Positions 24,422 through 36,002 of a stretch of 64,000 bases of DNA are shown here, in pieces. How positions within the stretch are numbered: the stretch's first letter is position 1; every line of letters starts with the position of its first letter. The notes beneath the pieces are model-generated. The model was not told the origin of the DNA. It made no database searches and worked only from the letters and a program-made list of their open reading frames with translations. Both the position numbers and the translations under genes were made by a program. This stretch comes from Paramecium pentaurelia (Eukaryota > Ciliophora > Oligohymenophorea > Peniculida > Parameciidae), in the NCBI GenBank assembly GCA_905183005.1, contig CAJJDO010000033.1:377820-441819 (forward strand). Direction: 5' to 3'.

Positions 24422-26616
24422 ATGATAAGCAAAATGATAATGGATCGTTAAAAGAAAACATAAAATATTGATGAAAATGAATTGGATTCTTTTAATCGAT
24501 ATTTATAAAGAGATAATCAACCTTTAAATTTAGGCACATAACTCTCTTATTCTAAAATTAAAGTGAATGTTGGAATGCCTGTAATAACAGAATAACAAAA
24601 TGAAACTCTTGGTAATACTCATCAATCAACAGTGTAGCAAAGTAAAAATGCATCACCTCAAAAGAAAGTTATAGGAATTGAAGATATAAGATTGAACATC
24701 AGAATAATTTTCAAATTTTATGCAAGTTTTGGAACTAGAAACAATACTAGGTTATTGAAATCTAATAAATTTATTAAAATGTTAGCTGATGCTCAAATAA
24801 TGCCAAATATATTGTCAAATAGAGATTGTGATATTTTATATGCCTAATAAACTAAAAATAATGAAAGTCTCACACTTGAAAATTTTTAGAACTTTATACC
24901 AAAATTAGCAAAGATTATATATCCTTAACTTAATGTTCAGTAAGCATTTCAGAAATTATATAATTAAAATCTATCTTAATTATCTTAGAAAATATTATAA
25001 TTTACAGAGTTTGGACAATAAATTTAATTTTTATTATAACCAATTAGCAATTAAATTAAAGAGTTTGTAGAACCAATTTAATAATAATTATCAAATTTAC
25101 ATAGATTTGTTTTTGAAGATTAAAGTACAAATATAAGTAAAGTTTAATGGTAGTTTATGTAATTTTTAACTTAATGTGAAATATTACCTAATTATATTAA
25201 TTAATCTTAAGCTCAATTAATTTTTGATAATATATAAATAAGGTAACCAATACTAAATTTATAAGAATATGGAAATTATATATTTGGTTTGAATAATTTT
25301 ATTGAAAGTTTGATAATAATATCAAAAACAGTACCAAATTTAGATGAATTTACACAATTTAGATTATTGCTTGATAAAATTGAATAATCAGAAGGTTTTA
25401 GTTAATATTTAAGAAAATTAAATAGAACATAGAGTGATAAAGTTAGATTATTTTATAATATAGAAAAAAGTAGAGTATATAATAAATAAGAAAATCTTAT
25501 ACAATAAAGTTAAATGATTTAAAATACTTAAAATAATCTAAGTAACACTAATATATAGATTTATAATTCAAATAAGAAAGTTGATGAAAGTAGGGTTAAT
25601 GTTTCTATGATGAAACAATCAAAATATTTATAAGATATAGATCAATCTTATATTTCTTCATTGAAGAAATTATTTGAGTTCTTTGCATAAAATGGAGAAC
25701 CTAGTAATATTTAATCTTTAAAAAGTACAAAATTTAATAAATTATTATAACATTCTGGAATTTTAAATAATTTAATTACTATAACTGATTCAGATATGAT
25801 TTATTCAAAATTATGTGGTGTTTAATCTATCAAAACTTAATAAAAAAATAAATAATTAACAAATGGCAAAATGACTTTTGGATAATTTCAAATTAGTTTG
25901 GGTATTATAGCTGAGAAATGTGGAATGGATATAAATGAATTAATTTAATAAAATATTTTACCTTTAGAAAAATAAATGTCTGATGATAATAAAGAATAAA
26001 TTCTTTAAATTTTAGTGGATCTATTATAAGATGAATAAATTGTATAATAATTATATAATAATATTAGATTTAATTATATGAGATGATTTAACCAATCTTT
26101 GATTGGTATTTTTAAGAATATACAAAATAATAAAATTCAATATTGTATTTATCAGAATTTTTGAAATTTTGTTAAGACTTTGAATTATCTAACATTTTAA
26201 TATCTTAGACATAATTGACTTCAATATTTTATTCTGTAGCATCACTTAATTAAGAAGGATAAGAATATACAGATTAAATCTTCCTTGATAAATCCTAATT
26301 TGTAGAGGCCATAAGTATAATTGCCATTCAAATTTATTCTACAATTCCAAACAACATTTAAAGAGTATATACTAATATCTGATTATTAGATTGTATATCT
26401 TCTTGAAAGAATATTTTAGTCACAAAACGCATCAAAAATTTATATTAAATAAAATAAGTATATATTTATTATTTAAAATGTAGATTATAAGCTAGATTTT
26501 AAAATGTTATTGAGGATATTAAATATAGATTTTTAGAAAAAGATAAAATACATTAAGAGGATGAATAATACAATTTTGATGATTTAGTAAATGGAACTAT
26601 TTAATAATTTTAATGA
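24422..26616 (+). CDS. multi-module TPPP/p25-alpha family protein
   Basis: 705 residues; three introns (26042-26067, 26365-26389, 26458-26483) near the 3' end. Without the first, a TGA at 26084-26086 would truncate it. Module 1 (about residues 90-165) has the p25-alpha pattern: FKFYASFG, then a NKFIKMLADAQI segment, RDCDILYAQQ and LTLENFQNFIPKLA. Further copies are seen around residues 230-310, 410-510 (FEFFAQNGE...KFNKLLQHSGI...SDMIYSKL...MTFGQFQISLGIIAEKC) and, after the introns, 545-640 (FDWYFQEY...SEFLKFCQDFEL...FLDKSQFVEAISIIA). Family members bind and bundle microtubules, so an axonemal or basal-body role is likely. Modules 2 and 4 are weaker matches. Confidence 0.7.
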
Positions 26617-26628
26617 TTTTATTTATTT

Positions 26629-27614
26629 TCAGAATAATTCATTAATTAAGTCTTTTAATTCTAAAATTGTACTTTCTTATTATTTTTCTTTTACAGGAAA
26701 TTCTAAATTATATGATTCTTCAGGTTAAACTGGTTCTTAAACTTCATTATAAACATCTTTTAGATTCATTTTTCTATATTTTCCAGATATAATCATCCTA
26801 CTCACTTTTTATCTCTCTTTCTATTCTTGTAATGAATGTCCATATTAAGTAAAAGAATATTTTGGTAAAATAGTATTACTTTAAACAGCAGATCTTGGAG
26901 GATTTGAAAGATTTCGAGAACATTAACTACAAAATATATCAGTTTTTTAAGCTTATGGAGTGAGTACTAAATATATAGGAGTTTAACAACATTTACTACA
27001 TGGAATCCATTCAGAATCTAAATTTAATAAATTTATTATGAACCTGAAAAATAAATGTAAAACTTTTCAGAAACTGCATGTTAACATATAAGCAAATTGA
27101 TTTCTTAAATTGTAAGTTCTTTAAATTTATCTTACACAATATTAAGAACTGACAGTCTTCTCCTATCTCCAGGTGGTAAAGCTTTAAGTTTGTTATTCAT
27201 GACATTATGAAGAATAGTACGATAATTTGCTAAATTTATTATTAGAGTGCATTACTTTTAAGGAAGTAGATTTTCATATATCTTTTACTTTGTTTAGTCT
27301 CCATTTCAGTGTTATTTAATTACTCAGAAAATAGCATATTTGGTTATCTTTAAGTTTATGAAGTTGCTGCTCTTGGAACATGTCGAATAGACTATTTCCT
27401 ATTTCAATTTAATTACTTGAGCTGTTGAAGGCTTTTTAATAGGCTGAGTTTGAGAAGTAAATGGACGAACTTACATATTGGAGTTATAACTCTAGACAGG
27501 ATTAAAAGGATAATTTTGAAAGACAATTCCTTTCTTTAACTTACCAACTGACTAAGAATTCGAATGGATAACATTCTAATTGTCGAATTGTGTACGATAA
27601 TTATTATAATTCAT
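26629..27614 (-). CDS. hypothetical protein with paired CxxC motifs
   Basis: 304 residues; introns of 25, 26 and 20 nt give exactly 305 codons. The N-terminal 100 residues are low-complexity (Asn/Gln/Ser). Near residue 185 lies CSKCC, and about 24 residues later FCSQC, a likely four-Cys zinc ribbon. A helical block with PPGDRRRLSVLNIVQDKFKE precedes it. No family recognised. It is convergent with the TPPP gene; the stop codons are 12 bp apart, leaving almost no room for separate 3' UTRs. Confidence 0.55.
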
Positions 27615-27853
27615 ATTTAATTAATAACTTATTATTATTATACTCTTCTTAATATTTTTATCAATATCTCCAACTAATACATATATCTATTTTCATAATC
27701 ATCCTAAAATTGAAAATAAATAAATCCCTAAATGAATAAATCTATTAATTATTAAGTTCTTATTATATATACATTAATAAATGGATTAATTCATATTCTA
27801 TAGATTATTCATGCTTTTTATGTATTATAAAGAAAACTAAAGATAATAAATCG

Positions 27854-28165
27854 ATGTCTAATTTAATACATAATTAATTAATTCTTAAATCAATTCATTT
27901 CTAAGAATCTTAAGAATAGAAAACATCGAACACAAAAAAGTTTAACCCTTCAATTTAAGCTACTTATTATAGACAACCATGTTATTACCCTAAGAATTAT
28001 AAATGCAAAGTTAAAGTATTATTAAGAGACTATAATAATTATTTGAAGTTTTTTGCATAGATGCAATCATAAAACTAAAAGAACTCATAGAATCTTTGTG
28101 TTAAAGAAATAATAAAAGAGTAATTCTAAAAGTTTTGTTTTAATTATGATTTTCAATTCAAATGA
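27854..28165 (+). CDS. possible small basic protein (doubtful)
   Basis: A 103-codon frame, Gln/Lys/Asn-rich (for example ATYYRQPCYYPKNYKCKVKV). After the TGA at 28163-28165 the same frame stays open for 37 more codons to 28279, so this could be one gene interrupted by an unremoved short element or a base error. A competing overlapping frame from ATG 27781 is also open for 122 codons. Because only one stop codon exists in this code, open frames of this size can occur by chance; treat as tentative. Confidence 0.3.
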
Positions 28166-28450
28166 ATACTTTAATTTCCTATGTAAGTCAATATTACATA
28201 AACAAGATATCTAGTATTAAGGCTTAAGCATATTTTAGAATATTAGTTAGAATTCTAGAAATAAGATGTAAAATTATGATTGTTGTTAATTTAAGATGAT
28301 TGAAAGCATTCATATTTTTATTTCAATCTTTAGATATGAATATCAAATTTCGATAGAGTAAGAGAAGCAGATCGACTTCCTCTCGTTATGGTTGAACTGA
28401 CTTATTAAAAATATATATATAAAAATTCCACTCAAACATGGGTTTCCTTT

Positions 28451-28736
28451 TCAAGGCATTGAAAATAACAAGATATCAAGTATACTTTCAGGAGCAGACA
28501 AAGATGTAGACGGCTGCTCAATAAATTTACTAAGGAGATATTAATTTGTATTATGAGGAGAATGATTGGTTTTATATTGCTATATTTTCTCATATTTATT
28601 ATATTTATATTTGTTATTACCATCAACCTTTTTCTTCTACTTACTCCTCTGGTCAGATTTTTTGTGGATTTCTAAAAAATTATTAAACTCATAATATACA
28701 TTTTCTAATAATATCTGATTTCGTTAAAAGAACCAT
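28451..28736 (-). CDS. small hypothetical protein, 85 residues
   Basis: ATG at 28736, one 28-nt intron (GT...TTTTAG), stop at 28453-28451. Sequence is basic at the N-terminus (KKSDQRSKQKKKVDGNNKYK), then HSPHNTNQYLLSKFIEQPS. The intron and in-frame splice support it, but it is short and has no recognised family; it may extend further through an unseen intron. Confidence 0.4.
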
Positions 28737-29068
28737 TTAAGAAGATTTGTAAATAATTTGTTTTTTTAATTTTATTATTGAGAATTTAAATTATTTTTTT
28801 AGGTTTTAAAACTCATATTCGATGACATATTTCAAATCAATAATTAACAATATCCTTATTAAAATGAAGGTTGTAATTCTAAAAAATAAGGTTTTTAACA
28901 AACTTTTTGTTTATTTATTGAATTTTATAAATATTTATAAATAAACATAAAAATGTAATTATTATAGATTTAGAATATAGAAATAAATAAGTTTAATAAT
29001 AAATTATTAAAGTTAAGAAAACAAATGGATGATATAAATAATTATAGAAATCTTTTTAAAAATATAAA

Positions 29069-29816
29069 TCAAATAATATTATTTTAGCAATTTATGTGTC
29101 CATATGATCTACAAACTAGGCATTCAATCTAATCTGTTAATTTATATATTTATTGAATTAAAATTCCACATTCTGATTCTTTATGACTATTTTTACCACA
29201 ATTTATGCATTATTATTATTATAATTATGTCTAAATGTAAATAAAATGATGTTACCCTACAATCATTTTTTCTATGTCCCATTTAATTGCATCTAAAACA
29301 TGAGACATTAGAACAAATATCTCCTATATGCTTTTGACTTAAACAATAGTTACATTATATTGTTTATTATTCAGTACATTATCTTTCTTAATGTCCTGAT
29401 TATTTACATCTAAAACAGTATTCAAATGGATTATATTAATAGTATCTATTCACTCCAAGTTCTAATTAATCTTTTAAGTCTTATCTAAAATTATTATATT
29501 TAATAATAATTACTTCAAATTATCATCTATAGGTTCATTTTTCTCATCTTCATTTTATATTTATTTTGACTAAATATTTAGTTTATTTATTTTCTCATTT
29601 AAATTTTTCATTGAAGTCATTTTTTTTTGTCCATTCAATTCATATTCTATTAAATAATCTCTTCTAGGAGGATTAATATCAATAACAAAATCTAAAATTT
29701 TAGTCTAAAATTTTTCATGTTTTTTATTATATTTAGAATTCGAAGGTAAAGATGGTAAACTATCAGATTCACTTGAACTAGTAATTTTTTAAAAACTTGA
29801 ACTAGTAGATGATGAG

Positions 29817-29851
<35 letters not shown>

Positions 29852-30037
29852 GGTACTTTTCTTTTTCTTATTTTTATATTTCTTTCTTTGTTCATATTTT
29901 TAATTTTATTTTGAAACACGCTTTTCATTTTATTTATATTCCTAATATAGTTCTTCTAATGCATCTAATTTTATTTATTACTTCATTAAATATTATATAC
30001 TTAAATATGATAATCCAGAACGCATTTATCTTGCCAT
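29069..30037 (-). CDS. CCHC zinc-knuckle protein with a poly-serine tract
   Basis: 304 residues; introns of 29 and 25 nt. After a Lys-rich N-terminus comes a serine run encoded by an AGT repeat. Near residue 205 begin tandem C-x2-C-x4-H-x4-C knuckles: CFRCKQSGHQERQC, CNYCLSQKHIGDIC, CFRCNQMGHRKNDC, CINCGKNSHKESEC, and a final CLVCRSYGHINC. This is the AIR1/2 or CNBP type of array, which binds single-stranded nucleic acid, often in RNA surveillance or as a splicing cofactor. The exact role cannot be told. The second intron separates knuckles three and four. Confidence 0.75.
29817..29851 (+). repeat. (ACT)n microsatellite coding poly-Ser on the minus strand
   Basis: About a dozen ACT units in an unbroken run, read as AGT (Ser) in the zinc-knuckle gene on the other strand. 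Likely length-variable between alleles. Confidence 0.9.
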
Positions 30038-30084
30038 ATAGACATTTTACAATAAAATTATTATATATTTAAAATAAAATTAAA

Positions 30085-31522
30085 TCAATTGTTAGCTGCA
30101 CGATGAAATTTGATATAATTAATATTATCTTCTTCTTCTTAATCTTAAACTTATTCATCTAAAGGTCTTAAATCATATATTTAATGTTAAATTTATTCAC
30201 TTCTTTCAAAATCTCTAGTTAATGCAAGATTAAGTCTACAAATTTATTATTCATTATTAGAAACTCTTTACTCAAGAGCTTATAAAGTTCTAAAAATAAA
30301 TTAAATAGTAATAACCTTGTAATTAATTCTAATTAACCACTAATATTATCTAATTAAGTAATAACTTCAGCTGGTACATCCTCTTTCTATAATTATACAC
30401 TTTAATTAAATTCACTCTTTTTATGTAGACTATTATCTGCATTTGAATATAGAACAGTTTCTTTCTACTTAGGTAATTAACTATTAGTTTATTATATATT
30501 TTCTTTCTATTAAGATGATTATTATTATGTTTATGGTTATGTATGTTGAATAGGTTTAGTTTTAACTTATTTAGGTTTTTCATCTAAAGATTCTTGACCA
30601 CTGCATACCCAATTAGTATTCCAAACTAAAATCATACTATCAGATCCTCCAGTAGCAAAATAATCTCCATGATTAGAAAATGCACATGTAGTAGCTTAAC
30701 CATTATGACCATAAAGTGTATATGCTAATTTACCCATTCTTAGATCCCATACTTTTACTTTACTATCAGCTCCAGATGTCATAGCAAATTATCCAGATGG
30801 ATGAAATTTCAAATCTAATACTGAATCTGCATGAGCATCATAATGTTATATAACTCTCTTTGATCTTACATCAAATAATTTTAATTTTTTATCATGAGAA
30901 CATGATCCTAATATTGTAGAATCTGGTGAGAATTGAACTTTATAGACTACTCCAATATGTTCATTATATCTTTAAGCTTCTTTTTTTGAATCACAATCCC
31001 AAATAATAACTGCTCTATCATCACCACCTGATGCTATCAATCTAACATCTTATGAAAACACTGCACTTCTAACCCAATTTGTATGCTGGAATCCATATTG
31101 AAATTTACGATCATTTACACTCCAAACTTTCACAGATTTATCATCACTTGAACTTACTAATAATTAACCATCACAAGAAAATTAAACACTTCTGACAGGT
31201 GCTGAATGTGCCTTTATTGATACTGAACTTCCTTCAACTGTATTATTCCAAAGTCTTATAGTCTCATCTTTTGCACAAGATGCAATTAATAATCCATTAG
31301 GAGAAAATTGTACATCACTTACTTATCCTTTATGACCCATAAATCTATAAATCTTTCTTGGTTATTTCAATTGCCATACAGATACTACACCATCATTAGC
31401 ACTTGAAGCTATTGATTTTCTACTATATAATTATTGATATACAATCCAGGATGAAATGACAATGCTGTTATAGTATCTTTGTGTCCTTTAAGTGTTGTAA
31501 ATAATGTTGGGTCGTCTTACAT
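30085..31522 (-). CDS. POC1: centriolar WD40 protein POC1
   Basis: 463 residues; introns of 20 nt (after the first blade) and 26 nt (30290-30315). Seven WD40 repeats: DPTLFTTLKGHKDTITALSF, RKIYRFMGHKGQVSDVQFSP, VSIKAHSAPVRSVQFSCDG, FGFQHTNWVRSAVF-like, YNEHIGVVYKVQFSPD, HYDAHADSVLDLKFHPSG and YTLYGHNGQATTCAFSNHG, in the order and wording typical of POC1A/B. A Gln/Lys-rich linker leads to a short C-terminal coiled coil (LQALEQRVSNNEQQICRLNL), the POC1 tail. POC1 stabilises the basal-body triplet microtubules. The 5' flank is broken by an N run at 31560, so its true upstream sequence is probably that after 34067. Confidence 0.9.
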
Positions 31523-31559
31523 TTCGTTTAATTTAAAATTCAAATTATATAATTAATTC

Positions 31560-31625
31560 NNNNNNNNNNNNNNNNNNNNNNNNNNNNNNNNNNNNNNNNN
31601 NNNNNNNNNNNNNNNNNNNNNNNNN
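31560..31625. other. assembly gap (run of 66 N)
   Basis: Unknown bases placed 37 bp upstream of the POC1 start codon. The flanks repeat one another: the sequence after the gap restarts inside the POC1 3' intron. Confidence 0.98.
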
Positions 31626-32876
31626 TAATAACCTTGTAATTAATTCTAATTAACCACTTATATTATCTAATTAAGTAATAACTTCAGCTGGTACATCCTC
31701 TTTCTATAATTATACACTTTAATTAAATTCACTCTTTTTATGTAGACTATTATCTGCATTTGAATATAGAACAGTTTCTTTCTACTTAGGTAATTAACTA
31801 TTAGTTTATTATATATTTTCTTTCTATTAAGATGATTATTATTATGTTTATGGTTATGTATGTTGAATAGGTTTAGTTTTAACTTATTTAGGTTTTTCAT
31901 CTAAAGATTCTTGACCACTGCATACCCAATTAGTATTCCAAACTAAAATCATACTATCAGATCCTCCAGTAGCAAAATAATCTCCATGATTAGAAAATGC
32001 ACATGTAGTAGCTTAACCATTATGACCATAAAGTGTATATGCTAATTTACCCATTCTTAGATCCCATACTTTTACTTTACTATCAGCTCCAGATGTCATA
32101 GCAAATTATCCAGATGGATGAAATTTCAAATCTAATACTGAATCTGCATGAGCATCATAATGTTATATAACTCTCTTTGATCTTACATCAAATAATTTTA
32201 ATTTTTTATCATGAGAACATGATCCTAATATTGTAGAATCTGGTGAGAATTGAACTTTATAGACTACTCCAATATGTTCATTATATCTTTAAGCTTCTTT
32301 TTTTGAATCACAATCCCAAATAATAACTGCTCTATCATCACCACCTGATGCTATCAATCTAACATCTTATGAAAACACTGCACTTCTAACCCAATTTGTA
32401 TGCTGGAATCCATATTGAAATTTACGATCATTTACACTCCAAACTTTCACAGATTTATCATCACTTGAACTTACTAATAATTAACCATCACAAGAAAATT
32501 AAACACTTCTGACAGGTGCTGAATGTGCCTTTATTGATACTGAACTTCCTTCAACTGTATTATTCCAAAGTCTTATAGTCTCATCTTTTGCACAAGATGC
32601 AATTAATAATCCATTAGGAGAAAATTGTACATCACTTACTTATCCTTTATGACCCATAAATCTATAAATCTTTCTTGGTTATTTCAATTGCCATACAGAT
32701 ACTACACCATCATTAGCACTTGAAGCTATTGATTTTCTACTATATAATTATTGATATACAATCCAGGATGAAATGACAATGCTGTTATAGTATCTTTGTG
32801 TCCTTTAAGTGTTGTAAATAATGTTGGGTCGTCTTACATTTCGTTTAATTTAAAATTCAAATTATATAATTAATTC
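31626..32876 (-). repeat. POC1: near-identical partial copy 2 of POC1, likely assembly duplicate
   Basis: Aligns with 30309-31559 at a constant offset of 1,317 bp. I noticed one difference: aaccactaatatt becomes aaccacttatatt. It carries the start codon (32839-32837), the WD40 repeats and the 20-nt intron, but begins inside the last intron and so lacks the final exon and stop. It is followed by a single N at 32877. Bounded by N on both sides, it looks like an unresolved contig overlap or allele rather than a gene duplication. Confidence 0.85.
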
Positions 32877-32877
32877 N

Positions 32878-34067
32878 GCTGGTACATCCTCTTTCTATAA
32901 TTATACACTTTAATTAAATTCACTCTTTTTATGTAGACTATTATCTGCATTTGAATATAGAACAGTTTCTTTCTACTTAGGTAATTAACTATTAGTTTAT
33001 TATATATTTTCTTTCTATTAAGATGATTATTATTATGTTTATGGTTATGTATGTTGAATAGGTTTAGTTTTAACTTATTTAGGTTTTTCATCTAAAGATT
33101 CTTGACCACTGCATACCCAATTAGTATTCCAAACTAAAATCATACTATCAGATCCTCCAGTAGCAAAATAATCTCCATGATTAGAAAATGCACATGTAGT
33201 AGCTTAACCATTATGACCATAAAGTGTATATGCTAATTTACCCATTCTTAGATCCCATACTTTTACTTTACTATCAGCTCCAGATGTCATAGCAAATTAT
33301 CCAGATGGATGAAATTTCAAATCTAATACTGAATCTGCATGAGCATCATAATGTTATATAACTCTCTTTGATCTTACATCAAATAATTTTAATTTTTTAT
33401 CATGAGAACATGATCCTAATATTGTAGAATCTGGTGAGAATTGAACTTTATAGACTACTCCAATATGTTCATTATATCTTTAAGCTTCTTTTTTTGAATC
33501 ACAATCCCAAATAATAACTGCTCTATCATCACCACCTGATGCTATCAATCTAACATCTTATGAAAACACTGCACTTCTAACCCAATTTGTATGCTGGAAT
33601 CCATATTGAAATTTACGATCATTTACACTCCAAACTTTCACAGATTTATCATCACTTGAACTTACTAATAATTAACCATCACAAGAAAATTAAACACTTC
33701 TGACAGGTGCTGAATGTGCCTTTATTGATACTGAACTTCCTTCAACTGTATTATTCCAAAGTCTTATAGTCTCATCTTTTGCACAAGATGCAATTAATAA
33801 TCCATTAGGAGAAAATTGTACATCACTTACTTATCCTTTATGACCCATAAATCTATAAATCTTTCTTGGTTATTTCAATTGCCATACAGATACTACACCA
33901 TCATTAGCACTTGAAGCTATTGATTTTCTACTATATAATTATTGATATACAATCCAGGATGAAATGACAATGCTGTTATAGTATCTTTGTGTCCTTTAAG
34001 TGTTGTAAATAATGTTGGGTCGTCTTACATTTCGTTTAATTTAAAATTCAAATTATATAATTAATTC
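32878..34067 (-). repeat. POC1: near-identical partial copy 3 of POC1, joined to the real upstream flank
   Basis: Aligns with 30370-31559 at an offset of 2,508 bp. The start codon is at 34030-34028. The copy starts inside the linker-coding exon (in the second half of the gene) and therefore lacks the coiled-coil tail. It is the only copy whose 5' side continues into unique sequence, so 34031 onward is probably the genuine POC1 upstream region. Confidence 0.85.
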
Positions 34068-34418
34068 CTTTTGTTTTAATTAAGATTAAAAGACTATTAT
34101 TGATTCTATGATTCTTCTCTATACTTTTCTAAATTTGATAATTTCTATTATTAAAACCACAAAAAAACTATTTTACTTTCTAGTATTATTTTAATACTAA
34201 AAATCTATATAGTTTAATATTCGTAAAACACTTTTAGAAAAATGTTTTTGTTTTATTGAATTTAAATATGTAATCAATTAATTTAGATGATACTATAATG
34301 AGAAATTAATTTAGAATTTAAATTATAAAGTTTTTGAAATCTTATTTGATAAACAAAAGAAGGATTTTATGAATATATATTAATAATATTTATAATATCA
34401 TGTAAAAATATTAAATAA
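34068..34418. other. intergenic region upstream of POC1 and of the poly-Q gene
   Basis: 351 bp of A/T-rich sequence between divergent starts. No open frame of note, no repeat array and no RNA gene seen. Confidence 0.6.
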
Positions 34419-34858
34419 ATGTCCCAGAAGAAAAATGATTGTGAATTGATTTTAATTGACCCATAAGATGAGACAGATATTAAACCAATGAAAATCTTAA
34501 AAAAAATGGTTTCTAATGCAGGTGGAATTAGATATCTTGTTGAATACAGTAATAATGAATAGAAACAAGAAACAGAAAAATTTATGAAAGAGAATTATTA
34601 AGAATTGATAGAAGATTATAATTATTTTTCTGTTTGTGGTAGCAGATTTGATTAATAAACTTTATAGAAAATGAGAGAAAATAATAATAAAATGTAAAAT
34701 TTTGAGAATCATGCTAAATTACCTGCTATTCCATCAGATGAAAATTATCCAATTTTTAAAAGGCAAAAAAAAATTGAAAAATCAAATGAAAAAAATAACA
34801 AATTAAATAACAATTAAATTCTACCATTACCTTAATAGATATAATAATAATTACAAGT

Positions 34859-34934
<76 letters not shown>

Positions 34935-35885
34935 TAATCAATTTAATTACAAAATAATTTGAATTAGAATGAGAAATATTTAATAAAATAATAATAAATT
35001 CAAAATTAAACTTTATTTTCATTGAAATCTGATTAAGGTGATAAAATAAAGTCAATTTCTTTAGAAAATGGATTATTTCTAGTTGAATGGTTACCTAGAC
35101 CTGATGGAAATGTACCATATCAAGAATATTATCATTATGATTTTCTAAAAGCAACAGCTCCTACTATTTTATTATCATTTTTAGAATAAGAATTTTTAAA
35201 TGATGACTTTAAATTTAAGAATCTAAAAAGATATTCTTTTTAAAATACAAATAAAGAAACTATTCAAAATGATGACAATCAATAATATAAAGATAAATCA
35301 ATAAATATCATTTAACAAGATAAATCTTAAGAAATAATTGAAGTCTAAAAAGAAGTATTAAAAGATGATCATATAATTAAAAGAGCTGTATAATTTGAAG
35401 AAGTAAAAGAACAAAAAGATAATTCTAAAGATATTTTGATAGATGACTTTTCTGTAGATGATACCTAAGAAGTTATATTAGATGAGAAATAAACTGCTGA
35501 ATAAGAAAAAAAACAGTAATAATAAAAAAAAGGCATTATTCCATCTTTTAAACCATAAGGATAAACCTAAAAATAAAGAAAACAAGTTTTAGATAAAGGA
35601 TAAGAATTATATACAGTTGATAAAGCATAAGGGAAATTAGATGAAAAATTATCTTAAATGGAAAAGCCAATTGCAAAATAACAAGTAACTATAACTCAAC
35701 CGAAATTAACAAATTAGTCATTTCCAGCACCATTTGCTTAAGCTTAATTTTCAGATGAATTTGAAATATTAGGTTCTTTAGAAAAACCTGAAGATAAATA
35801 AAATTAAAATTATGAGAAGGAACTTGAAGAATGTTATTCCGATGTTGAATTACCTCATTTTTAATTTAATCAAGGTGAAATTTGA
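34419..35885 (+). CDS. poly-Q protein with chromodomain-like and chromoshadow-like segments
   Basis: 488 residues, intron-free. Residues 20-70 resemble a chromodomain: KPMKILKKMVSNAGGIRYLVEY, then ENYQELIEDY. Residues 215-265 resemble a chromo-shadow domain (LFLVEWLPRPDGNVPYQEYY, then PTILLSFLEQEFL). Between them is a Gln run encoded by about 28 TAA codons. The C-terminal half is Gln/Glu/Lys-rich and disordered. If right, this is an HP1-like architecture; the aromatic cage is not clearly complete, so methyl-lysine binding is uncertain. Frame confirmed by length (489 codons) and absence of TGA. Confidence 0.5.
34857..34945 (+). repeat. (TAA)n microsatellite coding poly-Gln
   Basis: Unbroken TAA repeat near 34860-34930 with a CAA interruption near its end. 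In the code used here it reads as glutamine in the gene's frame; in the other two frames it would be Asn or Ile. Confidence 0.95.
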
Positions 35886-36002
35886 TAATTATATAATTTT
35901 ATATGCAAATATTTTTTTTTATAGAAAATATTATAAATTATAAAATGATTTATTAAATAATGTAAATTTAAATTAAATAGGATAATTATTATTTCTAAAA
36001 AT

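Noticed and set aside
26084..26086. TGA as the end of the TPPP-like gene
   Set aside because: A 26-nt GT...TAG intron just upstream puts the frame into the next exons, which continue the p25-alpha pattern and close at 706 codons.
29809..30072. Plus-strand frame with a long poly-Tyr run
   Set aside because: It is the antisense of the AGT (Ser) repeat in the zinc-knuckle gene; zinc knuckles and introns support the minus strand.
34756..35055. Minus-strand frame with poly-Ile
   Set aside because: Antisense of the TAA repeat in the poly-Q gene; no sense outside the repeat.
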